Source of the DNA: Rhizobiaceae bacterium
Lineage (GTDB): Bacteria; Pseudomonadota; Alphaproteobacteria; Rhizobiales; Rhizobiaceae
Direction of reading: 5' to 3'
NCBI GenBank assembly: GCA_017643495.1
Contig: JAEPNK010000001.1
Span: 1,841,623-1,905,622, forward strand
Length of the DNA stretch: 64,000 bases
The position numbers were made by a program, and so were the translations under genes. This document shows positions 10,491 through 19,197 of this stretch, piece after piece. The notes beneath the pieces were generated by a model. It was not told the origin of the DNA and did no database searches. It worked only from the letters and a program-made list of their open reading frames with translations. Every line of letters starts with the position of its first letter. The first letter of the stretch is position 1.

Positions 10491-11156
10491 CTAACAAAAT
10501 GTCCTCAGTTCGTCTGCACTCACGACATGACAATAGATCATGTTGATGATCTCCAACTCATGACGATGCAATTGGTCAGTGGCAGCGGCACAGCAATCCT
10601 CGACCACCAAGACACCAAAACTTTCATCGCAAAGAGACCGCACGGTCGAACTGACGCATTGGTCGGTAAAGATGCCTGCAACGATGACATCCTTGATCCC
10701 CATGTTGCTGAGCATCAGCCGCAGGTTGGTTCCCGTCAATGCGCTGTCAGTCGTCTTGGTGACGGTGATTTCGTTGCCTAATGGTTCCAACTCGGGCACG
10801 ATCTGGCTGTCTTCCCGGTCCTTCGGTAACAACAGGTAGTTGAATCCTGGTTTTTTCTGACTGAGTGAACGGTCGCGGCCATCCTCTTTCTGGCAGGCAA
10901 TCCGGGCGAACATAACCTCGATACCCTTCTCTCGCGCCCAGTCCATCAGACGCGCAGTATTGGGAATCACCGTCTTGTTCATCCGGTCAAAGAACGGCTG
11001 CCACCGTTGTGCCTCAACCGGGTCTTCGGGCACTTCCACGTAGGTATTCTGAATATCGATTACCAAGAGTGCCGTTCTGGCGGGCTCAAGGTTTATGTCC
11101 TCCGGCTCCTCCGCAGTCTCGTAATAGAAACTGCGAAATGCAGTTTTCCAGCTCAT
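10491..11156 (-). CDS. Isochorismatase-like cysteine hydrolase
   Basis: A 221-residue alpha/beta hydrolase of the isochorismatase/nicotinamidase superfamily, which cleaves amides, ureides or related C-N bonds. The catalytic triad is visible: Asp in LLVIDIQN, Lys in VTKTTDSALTG and Cys in GIFTDQCVSSTVRSL. The ATG at 11156 overlaps the kinase stop (ATGA), so this is the last gene of the microcompartment operon. It is not one of the core enzymes described for the mycobacterial amino-alcohol compartment. It might release an amino alcohol from an amide or carbamate, but that is only a guess. Confidence 0.88.
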   Translation of the reverse strand: MSWKTAFRSFYYETAEEPEDINLEPARTALLVIDIQNTYVEVPEDPVEAQRWQPFFDRMNKTVIPNTARLMDWAREKGIEVMFARIACQKEDGRDRSLSQKKPGFNYLLLPKDREDSQIVPELEPLGNEITVTKTTDSALTGTNLRLMLSNMGIKDVIVAGIFTDQCVSSTVRSLCDESFGVLVVEDCCAAATDQLHRHELEIINMIYCHVVSADELRTFC

Positions 11157-12157
11157 GATAAACGCTCCAGCCATGCTTTCCCCAAACGGGCGGTTGTCGC
11201 CGCAAATCCGGGCGCAAGTTCCTGCGGCTCAGGCGCTTCGATGTGGCTGCCGATCCAGGCCAGCAGAGCCATACGACGAAGCATGACGAAGGTGTCGATT
11301 TCGACCAGGTCCTCGGGGTCAAGGGAGCGTACGGACTGATAGCCCTTCAGCCATGCCGCCTTGCAATCCGGTATACGCGGGTCGTCTTCGATAAAACTGA
11401 TTGCGGCGGCAAAATCGTACATTAGCCAGCCGTAACCGCAGTCATCAAAATCGATGAGCCGCGTGCCATTGTCATCCACCAACAGATTAGCCAGGCGCAT
11501 ATCGGCATGGATCAAGTTGTAGCGTTCGGGCGACTTGCCATAAGCTGCAAGCCGTTCACGAATGGTTGTCTCGACCCTTTCCAGTACGTCGCACACATCC
11601 TCGGTAACCTCGGGCGCATCGCGCCAGTTGCCCCAGGTAGGGTAGGCACCGAAAACGGCGTCGACATCCCAAGTCAGACGTTCGAAAGGTTCGGGCTTGT
11701 CCCAGGAAATCGCATGCAGATGGCATTTGGCTGCAATCGCTCCCAGATTCTCATAGCCAGCGGACATGTCGCCGCTCTCGTCCGGTGCTTCGCCTTCAAC
11801 AAAATTAAACAGCACAAGAAAGCGCGGATCGGCCAAGCCATCCGCACGCGCTTCCTGAATTACAGATCCGTTCTTGCCGGTGTAGTAACCTGGTGTCGTC
11901 ACGATACTCTCGGCGCTCAACGCATCGAGCCACGCCAACTCGCATTCAATGGCTCGCCGCGTGTGATAATTCTCTCGGTGCACGCGCAGGATAGACTTGT
12001 GTCCTCCTGGTGCTTCAACCAGGTAGGTGGCATTTTCCGAGACGTTGATCAGCCGCGCAGTGGCATCGTCAGGGAGGTCCCAAAATGAAAGGGACGCATT
12101 GGCAAGCCCAAGGAGGTGCTCAAGCAATTCTCCAAGCGGCATGTCGGATTCGGCCAT
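11153..12157 (-). CDS. Aminoglycoside-phosphotransferase-fold kinase, likely amino-alcohol kinase
   Basis: A 334-residue APH/choline-kinase-fold protein. The Brenner motif is HADMRLANLL and the metal site is LIDFDDCGYGWLMYDFAAA. The start at 12157 (MAESDMPLG) is preferred over 12163 because it is correctly spaced from the AGGAGG upstream. Within a microcompartment operon that also has a class III aminotransferase-fold protein and an SDR, it matches the kinase of the mycobacterial RMM/aminoacetone-utilisation locus, which phosphorylates (S)-1-amino-2-propanol. Ethanolamine is the main alternative substrate. Adjacent genes overlap or lie within a few bases. Confidence 0.85.
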   Translation of the reverse strand: MAESDMPLGELLEHLLGLANASLSFWDLPDDATARLINVSENATYLVEAPGGHKSILRVHRENYHTRRAIECELAWLDALSAESIVTTPGYYTGKNGSVIQEARADGLADPRFLVLFNFVEGEAPDESGDMSAGYENLGAIAAKCHLHAISWDKPEPFERLTWDVDAVFGAYPTWGNWRDAPEVTEDVCDVLERVETTIRERLAAYGKSPERYNLIHADMRLANLLVDDNGTRLIDFDDCGYGWLMYDFAAAISFIEDDPRIPDCKAAWLKGYQSVRSLDPEDLVEIDTFVMLRRMALLAWIGSHIEAPEPQELAPGFAATTARLGKAWLERLS

Positions 12158-12169
12158 GGCCATGCCTCC

Positions 12170-12940
12170 TCAAATTTCTTCGAGTGCTTCGAGTGATTCC
12201 GGAATGATTTGGCCACCATCCACGACGATTTGCTGGCCGGTGATATACGCGGCTTCGTCGGAGGCAAAGAACAGCGCAGCGTTACCGATATCTTCTACAT
12301 CACCCAGACGCTTCAGCGGGATGGAGGCGGCCATGGTGTCCAGGTATTCCTGCCCCAGACCCTGCAGGCCTTCGGTGTAGATATTACCCGGCATTACGGC
12401 GTTGATTGTCGTATTATAGCGCGACAGTTCCATCGCGGCAGTCTTGAGGAAACCAAGCTGCCCGGCCTTCGAAGCGCCATAGTGCGACCAGCCCGGGAAG
12501 CCTGTTACCGGTCCTGTGATGGAAGAGGTCAGAACGACCCGGCCTTTGCCTGCCTTCTCGAAATGAGGGATCGCGGCTTTGACACACAGAAAGGACGATT
12601 TCAGGTTGGTGGCCATCACGCCATCCCATTCGGATGGGTCCATCTCGACGATCTTCGTCTGTGGAAAGGCGCCGGCGTTGGCGCAGACCACATCAACACC
12701 GCCCTGTGCCTCTGCAGTGTCATCTACCATTGTTTTGACCGAGTCCCAATCGGACACGTCGCAGACGGCATGACGCACATTGCCCTCGATTTCTTTTGCC
12801 GCGGCCTTTAGCTCGGCCTCGTTACGGGCCACGATTGTTACTTTCGCGCCTTGACGGGCAAAGATCGTAGCAATTCCGCGTCCGATGCCCTTCGAGCCCC
12901 CCGTGACGATGACGCTTTTGTCTTTTAGTGATGTCAGCAT
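12170..12940 (-). CDS. SDR dehydrogenase, probably 1-amino-2-propanol dehydrogenase
   Basis: A 256-residue short-chain dehydrogenase. Nucleotide motif TGGSKGIGRG near residue 14, NAG motif in CANAGAFP, catalytic Ser in SSITGPVTGFPGWSHYGASKA with the YxxxK pair. From memory, the SSITGP-GWSHYGASKA block, the PGNI-TEGL stretch and the C-terminal VVDGGQ-PES closely resemble the (S)-1-amino-2-propanol dehydrogenase of the Mycobacterium smegmatis microcompartment. That enzyme interconverts aminoacetone and 1-amino-2-propanol with NAD(P). The position between the transporter and the kinase supports this. An alignment has not been run. Confidence 0.88.
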   Translation of the reverse strand: MLTSLKDKSVIVTGGSKGIGRGIATIFARQGAKVTIVARNEAELKAAAKEIEGNVRHAVCDVSDWDSVKTMVDDTAEAQGGVDVVCANAGAFPQTKIVEMDPSEWDGVMATNLKSSFLCVKAAIPHFEKAGKGRVVLTSSITGPVTGFPGWSHYGASKAGQLGFLKTAAMELSRYNTTINAVMPGNIYTEGLQGLGQEYLDTMAASIPLKRLGDVEDIGNAALFFASDEAAYITGQQIVVDGGQIIPESLEALEEI

Positions 12941-12962
12941 GATTTCCTCCCGATGCTAATTG

Positions 12963-13772
12963 TTACTGTGCGGCTTTGCTGTCGCGGATGGTTTGAACCA
13001 ACCAGGCGATTGCAAACGCCGCCAGGATTAGGAACAGTGAAGCGACGACGGACATGATGCCCAATGTCGGCACAAGCGGTGAATAGCCCGAAACCATCTT
13101 TGCGTAGAGCCATTCCGGCAAGGTTGAATCCGCACCTGTTGCGAACAGTGAAAGCGGAAAATTCCCCCAACTGAGCAGAAAGGCGAACAGCCCTGCCGAG
13201 ATGAGCCCGGGCATCAACAGCGGCAGTGTGATCTCCTTTAGAATTGTCGGTGTGCTTGCCCCCATGTCGCGAGCAGCCTCTTCCAGAGCTGGATCAAAAC
13301 TGTAGGCCCGGATGGCCACGATCAGCGTCGCAATAGGTGCAATCCAGACCAGATGCGCCACAACTGCGGTTTTCCATGACGGGATCACGCCCAATGAGTT
13401 GAACCACATCAAAAGCGCCAGTCCGAGCACGGTTTGGGGAAAGAAGATCGGTAGCAGGATCAGCTTTTGAAAGGTGGTGCGGTAGCGCCATTCATAACGG
13501 GCGAAGGCCAATGCTCCGAAGAAGGCAATGATGACCGAAAGGATCGTCACGATCACAGCAACCGAGAGTGAAGTCCACAAGAGATCTCGCACCGTGCCGC
13601 TTGCCAGTGCCTCCGCGTACCATTTTGAGGAGTATTTTTTAATCGGGAAGGACAGGTAGCGCGCCCGCGAAACAGATGCGAAGCCGACTGAGACGAGGGG
13701 CAGATAGAGAAGCCCGATGACTAACAGACCATAGACGAACAGGACAATCCGGGTCGAGCGTGAGGCGGGCAT
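12963..13772 (-). CDS. ABC transporter permease, PotC-like
   Basis: A 269-residue inner-membrane permease of the spermidine/putrescine (PotC/POPT) family. It has about six membrane segments and the EAA loop EEAARDMGASTPTILKEITLPLLMPG, which contacts the ATPase. The start shares its base with the end of the preceding permease gene. It lies inside the microcompartment operon, so the importer probably brings in the amino alcohol or a precursor. Polyamine import is the family's default alternative. Confidence 0.9.
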   Translation of the reverse strand: MPASRSTRIVLFVYGLLVIGLLYLPLVSVGFASVSRARYLSFPIKKYSSKWYAEALASGTVRDLLWTSLSVAVIVTILSVIIAFFGALAFARYEWRYRTTFQKLILLPIFFPQTVLGLALLMWFNSLGVIPSWKTAVVAHLVWIAPIATLIVAIRAYSFDPALEEAARDMGASTPTILKEITLPLLMPGLISAGLFAFLLSWGNFPLSLFATGADSTLPEWLYAKMVSGYSPLVPTLGIMSVVASLFLILAAFAIAWLVQTIRDSKAAQ

Positions 13773-14626
13773 CAGCGTTTCCTTCCCATGATCTGGTCAA
13801 GGTCAACACGAGAGATCCCGAATAGCGCAAGCGTGCCAATGATCACAATCAGGATGACAGACAACGATGACCCAAGTGGCCAGTCCTGCCCAAAAGTGAA
13901 TGCTGTTTCGATGTCGTCTGTAATTGTGATCACCGCTTGCCCGCCGAGGATCTTGCTTTCTGCCACTGCGCCAGCAGCCAACACGAAGCTCAAGAGGCAG
14001 CCAACGACAATACCCGGCGCGGCCAGCGGTACGTCGATCTGGCGAAAAATCTGCCAGCGTGTCGCACCAAGATCGGCAGCCGCCTGGCGCGCATCATCAG
14101 GCACCATCGAAATGCCCTGAGCCAGTGGAAACAGCATGAAGGGAAGATAGACATAAACCAGTCCGAAGATGATGATAGGCACACCGTAAAGCGGGCTGTC
14201 AAAGCCGACGCCGGTCCAGGCGCGGATATGCCCCTCAATCAGTCCGCCTTTCATCAGTGTCAGCACCCAGCCGAACAAGCGAATGTTTTCCGAAACAAAC
14301 AGGCTCATCACCACGGCAATGGTCAACACCAGCGTGAATTTCCTGAACACCTTCGCCATGCCATAGGCAAGCGGCCAGCTGATCACCAAAAGGATCACGG
14401 TCGAAGCCAGTGCCATGCCAAGCGACCAGATCAGCGATTTGTAGTATCCTTGGCTAAAAAACACGGAATAGGCTGAAAAATCTGGCATATTCGCGAGGCT
14501 GAATACCTTGGATGGCATGATCGAGAACAATACAACCACGACCAATGGTGCGAATAGCGCGATGGCAAAGACTGCCAGCATCGGTAAGGCAGACAAATAG
14601 CCGAGTTTTTGGTTCAGCTGTTGCAT
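13772..14626 (-). CDS. ABC transporter permease, PotB-like
   Basis: A 284-residue PotB-type permease with about six membrane segments. Its EAA loop reads ARQAAADLGATRWQIFRQIDVPLAAPG. It overlaps both neighbours by a base or a few bases, which ties it tightly to the ATPase upstream and the second permease downstream. Role: half of the transmembrane channel of the amino-alcohol or polyamine-type importer of this operon. Confidence 0.9.
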   Translation of the reverse strand: MQQLNQKLGYLSALPMLAVFAIALFAPLVVVVLFSIMPSKVFSLANMPDFSAYSVFFSQGYYKSLIWSLGMALASTVILLVISWPLAYGMAKVFRKFTLVLTIAVVMSLFVSENIRLFGWVLTLMKGGLIEGHIRAWTGVGFDSPLYGVPIIIFGLVYVYLPFMLFPLAQGISMVPDDARQAAADLGATRWQIFRQIDVPLAAPGIVVGCLLSFVLAAGAVAESKILGGQAVITITDDIETAFTFGQDWPLGSSLSVILIVIIGTLALFGISRVDLDQIMGRKR

Positions 14627-15705
14627 CAGGTGTCCTTGATTAGATGCGTTCGGGCCGCGTCAAAGCCCAGCATGACTTCGGAACCAATATCTCCGCTGCT
14701 GGCGCGGTCCTGACGTAACTTCTCGACCGTCAGAATCTGGCCTGTCTCCGTCTCGACTTCATACTGGATACGCGAACCCAGAGCATATTCCTCAAGCAGG
14801 CGACCCTTTATCCGGTAATCCGGGCTCTCGTCTTCTCCGCAGAACCGAATGAACTCCGGTCGTACCATCAACAACCCGTTGCCGCCTGCCGGAAGGCTTT
14901 CGTTGGTTGTTCCGGACTTCACAGTCAGACAAGGACTTTCCAGTGTCGTGCCATCCCTGGAGGTCACCTCGAACAGATTCACCTCACCCATGAATTCAGC
15001 CACGAAGCGGCTTACGGGACGGCCGTAAATTTCGTCCGCGACCGCGATCTGCTCGAAATGGCCTGCTTTCATGATGGCGATCCGGTCGGACATCACCATG
15101 GCCTCTTCAAGCGAGTGTGTGATGTAGACAAATGTTTTGCCAGTGCGCTGGTGAAGGTTCTTGAGTTCTTTCTCCAACGTTTTGCGTAGTCGATAATCCA
15201 GCGCTGAAAGCGGTTCATCGAAGAACAGGATCTCGGGGTCGAATGCCAGTGCCCGTGCAAGAGCGACGCGTTGTTTTTCGCCGCCCGAACATTGCGAAAT
15301 GCGTTTGTCGTAATAGTCACGCGGCAGGCGTAGCAGGTCCAACAACTCCAAAGCGCGCTCTTTGCGTGCACTGGAGGCGACCTTGCGAAGCTTCAAGGGA
15401 AATTCGATGTTCTGGCCGACGCTCATATGGGGAAACAGCGCCAGGGATTGAAACACCATGCAGGTCGGCCGCAGATTGGCCGGCATGGCCTCTATGCGCT
15501 GGTCGCGCAGCCAGATTGCGCCATCGGTTACTTCATCCATGCCAACAAGCAGACGGATCATTGTGGACTTGCCGCTGCCGGAGGGACCGACAATGGTGAA
15601 GAATTCACCTTCGCGGATCTCCAGATCGACACCGTGCAAGGCGGTGAAGGCACCGAACTTCTTTACAACGCCTTCAAGGCGCAAAATCGGATCTGATGAG
15701 ACCAT
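14626..15705 (-). CDS. ABC transporter ATP-binding protein, PotA-like
   Basis: A 359-residue ATPase. Walker A GPSGSGKST near residue 40, signature CSGGEKQRVALARAL, Walker B LFFDEPLSALD and the H-loop YITHSLEEAM are all present, followed by a TOBE regulatory region (LLMVRPEFIRF). It is the energy unit of the PotB/PotC-like permease pair that follows, and it sits 59 bases after the binding-protein gene. Substrate is inferred from the surrounding microcompartment genes. Confidence 0.92.
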   Translation of the reverse strand: MVSSDPILRLEGVVKKFGAFTALHGVDLEIREGEFFTIVGPSGSGKSTMIRLLVGMDEVTDGAIWLRDQRIEAMPANLRPTCMVFQSLALFPHMSVGQNIEFPLKLRKVASSARKERALELLDLLRLPRDYYDKRISQCSGGEKQRVALARALAFDPEILFFDEPLSALDYRLRKTLEKELKNLHQRTGKTFVYITHSLEEAMVMSDRIAIMKAGHFEQIAVADEIYGRPVSRFVAEFMGEVNLFEVTSRDGTTLESPCLTVKSGTTNESLPAGGNGLLMVRPEFIRFCGEDESPDYRIKGRLLEEYALGSRIQYEVETETGQILTVEKLRQDRASSGDIGSEVMLGFDAARTHLIKDT

Positions 15706-15764
15706 TTTATCTTTCTCGGATATGGTCTGCCGCGACCCACATACGCGACAGACCCAAGCTCGGC

Positions 15765-16898
15765 TTAGGACCGGCGCGCCTGTGTGTAGATGTTGATCAA
15801 AGCATCGTAGGAAGACACGACTTCATAGTCGAGCGACCGGGACATCTCTTCGGACAAGCTGTCCATCTGGATCGCATCAAGCTCTTCGGCATCGAACAGT
15901 GCCATCACCTCAGGGTTGCCCATCTGGCTGACCGGATTGTAGGTGCCTTCAGTGAATGCAACAGTCTTTGACGCTTCGGCACTCTGGACATATTCAAGGA
16001 AGTCCTCGGCCAGGTTACTTGGGTCGGGGTTGTTCACAACCGAGGTCAATTCGATCCAGACGACGCCACCTTTACCGTCGACAGGGCCTGAATTCGGCGT
16101 AATCGCACGGACGTTTGTGGCTCCATCATAGCGGGCAGGGGAAGCCGTGTAAGTGCCGCCCGTAAAGTAGGCGTCAATTTCGCCATTGATCAGCGCGGTA
16201 TTCATTGCGACCAAATCATCGGTCAGCAGTTTGGCGCTACCAAATATCCCTTCGGCGGTAGACTTGAATGTTTCAAGATCGGCACCCTCGACCGGAGCGA
16301 ATGGGTTCAGCCCGGCGGTCAGGCACATGTGGATCACGTTCCAGTTGTCGTAAGTCAGAACGCCGTATCGATCCTTCATCTTCGGATCGAGAAACAGGTT
16401 CCAGCCCTGGTCCTCCGCCATCTCGCGGCTGATCACATCGGTGTTCACCACAAAGCTGAACGGGCCATAGCGCTGCGGCATGCCGATCAGTTCACCGTCA
16501 TCGGCAAAAGCCAGCGGATAGTCTTTGAACTCGGGCAGCATGTTGTCAAAGAACGGCAAAAAGCGATCTTTGCTGAGCGGCTTTATCAGGCCCTCGGGAT
16601 ACAGCTGGTCCCGCGCCCAGGGTTGGTTCACATTGATCAGGTCCCAGACGTTGATTTCGCCAGCTCGCAGCTTGTTTATCATGTCCGGGTCAGATGTGCC
16701 GCTTTCCGCGCGGACGGTAGACCCTGCATTGGCCGCCCGAAACGGATCAAGGATGGCGTCGGAATTATAGCCCTCCCAGCACAGGATGTTGAGTTGATCG
16801 TTGCGGTTCGCAAAAGCCGGACCGGCCAGGGGGGCGAGTGCAGCAGCACCGCCCAGAGCCGCTGTACGGCCCAGAAAGTTCCTTCTTGATAGTGTCAT
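15765..16898 (-). CDS. Tat-exported ABC binding protein, PotD-like
   Basis: A 377-residue family of PotD/PotF-type periplasmic binding proteins. The N-terminus has a twin-arginine signal (SRRNFLG, hydrophobic stretch, AFA cleavage site). The mature part begins DQLNILCWEGYNSD, typical of polyamine-type binding proteins. It lies 36 bases after a BMC-T gene and heads the transporter part of the operon. The bound ligand is probably a small amine such as 1-amino-2-propanol, ethanolamine or aminoacetone; this is an inference from position. Confidence 0.9.
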   Translation of the reverse strand: MTLSRRNFLGRTAALGGAAALAPLAGPAFANRNDQLNILCWEGYNSDAILDPFRAANAGSTVRAESGTSDPDMINKLRAGEINVWDLINVNQPWARDQLYPEGLIKPLSKDRFLPFFDNMLPEFKDYPLAFADDGELIGMPQRYGPFSFVVNTDVISREMAEDQGWNLFLDPKMKDRYGVLTYDNWNVIHMCLTAGLNPFAPVEGADLETFKSTAEGIFGSAKLLTDDLVAMNTALINGEIDAYFTGGTYTASPARYDGATNVRAITPNSGPVDGKGGVVWIELTSVVNNPDPSNLAEDFLEYVQSAEASKTVAFTEGTYNPVSQMGNPEVMALFDAEELDAIQMDSLSEEMSRSLDYEVVSSYDALINIYTQARRS

Positions 16899-16934
16899 CT
16901 CCCACTCCTCTCTTCGTTTGAATGTGTTCTGATC

Positions 16935-17564
16935 TCAGCCTTGTCGACCCTCTATTGATTTCAGAACCTCAGTTATGCGGTCGCGGGCGACACTCATGTC
17001 TTCCAGCGATCCCGACATAAAAATGCGCCCGGTCGCGCCCATCATCTGGACATCGTTGATTGTCACACCGGGGGCTGCCTTTTCGGCTTCGTTTGCAGCG
17101 ACACAAGCAAAAAGGGCTGGTGCCATTTCGTAGATTAACAGTGCCGTGCCAGGCACAAGGATCGAGCCGTCGCGAGACCTGTTCAGGATGATTGCATGCT
17201 GATCCGACAGGTTCTCAATAATGTCATGATAAAGAACCTTGGGAGCCAGTTGGTCACTGGCCTTTGCTCCGATCCCCTTCAGAATTGCTTTCCCTGCTGC
17301 ATTTAGGTCCTCCATCCTGTCTGCATGCAGTTCCAGCAATCCGAACTGGCGTTCGGTAAACAGGATGCCTGGTTCCATCTCAGGCGCCTCTTTGAGCGCC
17401 AGATCGGCAATCCGGTGGATGCTGAGCGCGGGGGCAACCTCAATGATCAGGGAATTCTGCCCCCGAAACGGCGGGTAGGCCCGCGCGCGGGTCGGCGATG
17501 ACAGATAAGCCGCAAATTGCGGCTGAAGATCCGCGATCGGGAGGTAAACGCGTAGTTCAGTCAT
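16935..17564 (-). CDS. Tandem BMC-domain shell protein (BMC-T), copy 2
   Basis: 209 residues made of two BMC folds. The first half begins TELRVYLPIADLQPQFAAYL and holds GILFTERQFGLLELHA; the second half holds DQHAIILNRSRDGSILVPG and the ANEAEKAAPGVTINDVQMMGATGR block. These features resemble the RMM-T shell protein of mycobacterial microcompartments. BMC-T proteins form trimers that fill hexagonal shell positions, often with a larger gated pore for cofactors. It is more similar in layout to the second copy at 18586 than to the single-domain protein at 17591. Confidence 0.92.
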   Translation of the reverse strand: MTELRVYLPIADLQPQFAAYLSSPTRARAYPPFRGQNSLIIEVAPALSIHRIADLALKEAPEMEPGILFTERQFGLLELHADRMEDLNAAGKAILKGIGAKASDQLAPKVLYHDIIENLSDQHAIILNRSRDGSILVPGTALLIYEMAPALFACVAANEAEKAAPGVTINDVQMMGATGRIFMSGSLEDMSVARDRITEVLKSIEGRQG

Positions 17565-17590
17565 GATCTGTCACCGCCACCCTTCACTGC

Positions 17591-17869
17591 TCACTTCGCC
17601 GCAGCGAAGTGCTTGCCCAAGTCAGCGTGAGGACGAGGAATGACATGGACCGCAGTGACATCGCCGACAGCGCTAGCCGCCTGCGCACCCGCTTCGGTCG
17701 CGGCCTTGACCGCACCGACGTCGCCCTTGACGACGACCGAGACAAGGCCCCCGCCCACCTCGTTACGCGCCACGATTTCGACGTTTGCCGCCTTGACCAT
17801 TGCGTCTGCAGCCGACAGTGCAGGCACGTAGCCTTTCGTTTCGATCATTCCAATTGCCAGATTTGCCAT
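17591..17869 (-). CDS. Single-domain hexameric shell protein (BMC-H)
   Basis: 92 residues, the classic PduA/EutM-like BMC-H. Seen are [19 protein letters not shown] at the start, the pore-side strand [19 protein letters not shown], and the helix [14 protein letters not shown]. The start at 17869 follows AAGGAA; the longer frame that begins at 18016 runs through the preceding gene and is not used. BMC-H forms the bulk of the facets of the shell. It is the only BMC-H gene in the operon. Confidence 0.95.
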   Translation of the reverse strand: MANLAIGMIETKGYVPALSAADAMVKAANVEIVARNEVGGGLVSVVVKGDVGAVKAATEAGAQAASAVGDVTAVHVIPRPHADLGKHFAAAK

Positions 17870-17891
17870 GGGATTTCCTTTCCAGAGCCGA

Positions 17892-18137
17892 TTATTTCGT
17901 TTTTTCGTCGATTGAGCCGATGATGAGAGCATCAACGGGCGCGGTGCGTCCGTTGAAATAGGCTGCGGCCACCGAACCTTGTGTGACCAAAACCGCTTCG
18001 TTCGTGTCGCAGCCAAGCGGGTCGAACGCGATCAATCGGCTACCGCCGTCGATCTCAACCTCAAGCAAAGCGCCGCCGGGCAATGTCTCAACATGCCGCG
18101 ATGACCAGACCTTTCCTTTCACGCGCCCTCTGATCAT
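17892..18137 (-). CDS. Pentameric vertex shell protein (BMC-P, EutN/CcmL)
   Basis: 81 residues of the EutN/CcmL family ([15 protein letters not shown], then [28 protein letters not shown] and a final ALIIGSID). Such proteins form pentamers that close the vertices of the polyhedral shell. Its presence means the shell can in principle be closed. The start overlaps the stop of the preceding gene (ATGA). Confidence 0.95.
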   Translation of the reverse strand: MIRGRVKGKVWSSRHVETLPGGALLEVEIDGGSRLIAFDPLGCDTNEAVLVTQGSVAAAYFNGRTAPVDALIIGSIDEKTK

Positions 18138-18586
18138 GTCTCAATCCTTTCGATCCGCACGCCCTTGCGACGGGCTTCGTCCTTGGCCAACGGCGTCAAC
18201 CGCGCGCCTTGCGGCACGCGCAAGGTGCCTGGGGCAACAGTGGCCAGATCGGTTTCGGTAATCAGTTTCTTCTCCAGCACAGGCGCCACGGGCTTGGAAG
18301 AAGCCTGTATTCTGGCTGGAATCGCCGGAGCCGTGATGCTTGGCGCTGGTGTGGTGCTTGGAGCAGGTGCCGTACTGCGTTCGAGTACGAAACGCACTTC
18401 TCCGCTTTTGACCTTGACACCGAATGCCGGGTCCGAAATCCGGTCGACCAAATCGCGCGCAAAGACGTTCAGATCGTCCGAGGTTTCGATGCGCACGGAC
18501 TGTACTCCCATACCGGAATGCTCGGCCAAGATCGCAACCAATTCCTCGCGCAGGATCGCGCGAATTTCGTCCCGTAATCCTGACAT
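18134..18586 (-). CDS. Unrecognised microcompartment-associated protein with encapsulation-peptide-like N-terminus
   Basis: 150 residues from the ATG at 18586; the frame's first codon, a TTG at 18589, is not needed. Three parts can be seen: an amphipathic helix at residues 1-20 (LRDEIRAILREELVAIL); a small domain to about residue 70; and a Pro/Ala/Ser linker leading to a conserved-looking tail (TLRVPQGARLTPLAKDEARRKGV). The helix resembles the C-terminal helix of the aldehyde dehydrogenase in the same operon (DDLRAMILEELRSL). The tail recalls segments seen in several microcompartment proteins. It overlaps both neighbours, which are shell genes. I suggest a cargo or scaffold role; no enzyme activity can be named. 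Confidence 0.7.
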   Translation of the reverse strand: MSGLRDEIRAILREELVAILAEHSGMGVQSVRIETSDDLNVFARDLVDRISDPAFGVKVKSGEVRFVLERSTAPAPSTTPAPSITAPAIPARIQASSKPVAPVLEKKLITETDLATVAPGTLRVPQGARLTPLAKDEARRKGVRIERIET

Positions 18587-19197
18587 CAAGTTGCCCCTGC
18601 ATCACGTAACGCGCTTTCCGCGGCAATGCGCGCGTTGCGCACATCCGCTTCCGTTCCTGCAAGATAGACGCGGCCATTGGCGCCGATCATGCGCATGTCG
18701 ATAACTTTGATATCGGCTTCTTTTTCTGCCTCGTTACAGGCAAGAATGGCATAGGCAGCCGACTGGCATTCTAAAAGGTAGATACTGTCGCCACCGATCA
18801 CCATCGATCCCAACTTGTTGCGATTCATCAGAAACGCGTGCTGATCATCCACATTGGTGACCAGTTTCGACGCCAGGATCTTGGGTTTGGCGACATCGTC
18901 CATCGTTTGGCCCAAAGCCTCCAAAATGGCTGCAGCGCCTGAATGAACCTCGGCCGTGGAATGGGAATGGAATTGCAACGTTCCGAATTGGCGCTCGACG
19001 ATCAGCATACCCGCGCGAACCTCAGCGCTTTTCAAAACGATATCGGTTAGAACCTCGATATCGAGCCCCGGTGCGATCTCCACGATTTGCGCGGCCATGC
19101 GCAGACGCGGCAAGGTGCCTCGCATCCAGGTCGAAGTATAGGCCAGTGTCTGTGGCTGAAGCTGGTCAATGAAGATAGAGGCGCGCAGATCTGTCAT
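18586..19197 (-). CDS. Tandem BMC-domain shell protein (BMC-T), copy 1
   Basis: 203 residues, two BMC domains. It shares the layout of the copy at 16935: DLRASIFIDQLQPQTLAYTS at the start, AGMLIVERQFGTLQFHSH, DDQHAFLMNRNKLGSMVIGG, then ACNEAEKEADIKVIDMRMIGANGR. The second half is diverged enough that the two are old paralogues rather than recent copies. It overlaps the aldehyde dehydrogenase gene upstream and the unrecognised protein downstream. Confidence 0.92.
   Translation of the reverse strand: MTDLRASIFIDQLQPQTLAYTSTWMRGTLPRLRMAAQIVEIAPGLDIEVLTDIVLKSAEVRAGMLIVERQFGTLQFHSHSTAEVHSGAAAILEALGQTMDDVAKPKILASKLVTNVDDQHAFLMNRNKLGSMVIGGDSIYLLECQSAAYAILACNEAEKEADIKVIDMRMIGANGRVYLAGTEADVRNARIAAESALRDAGAT

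Noticed and set aside
18141-18704. Overlapping long frames on both strands in the shell-gene region
   Set aside because: High GC makes shadow frames long here; the real gene is the one with overlaps to both shell genes.
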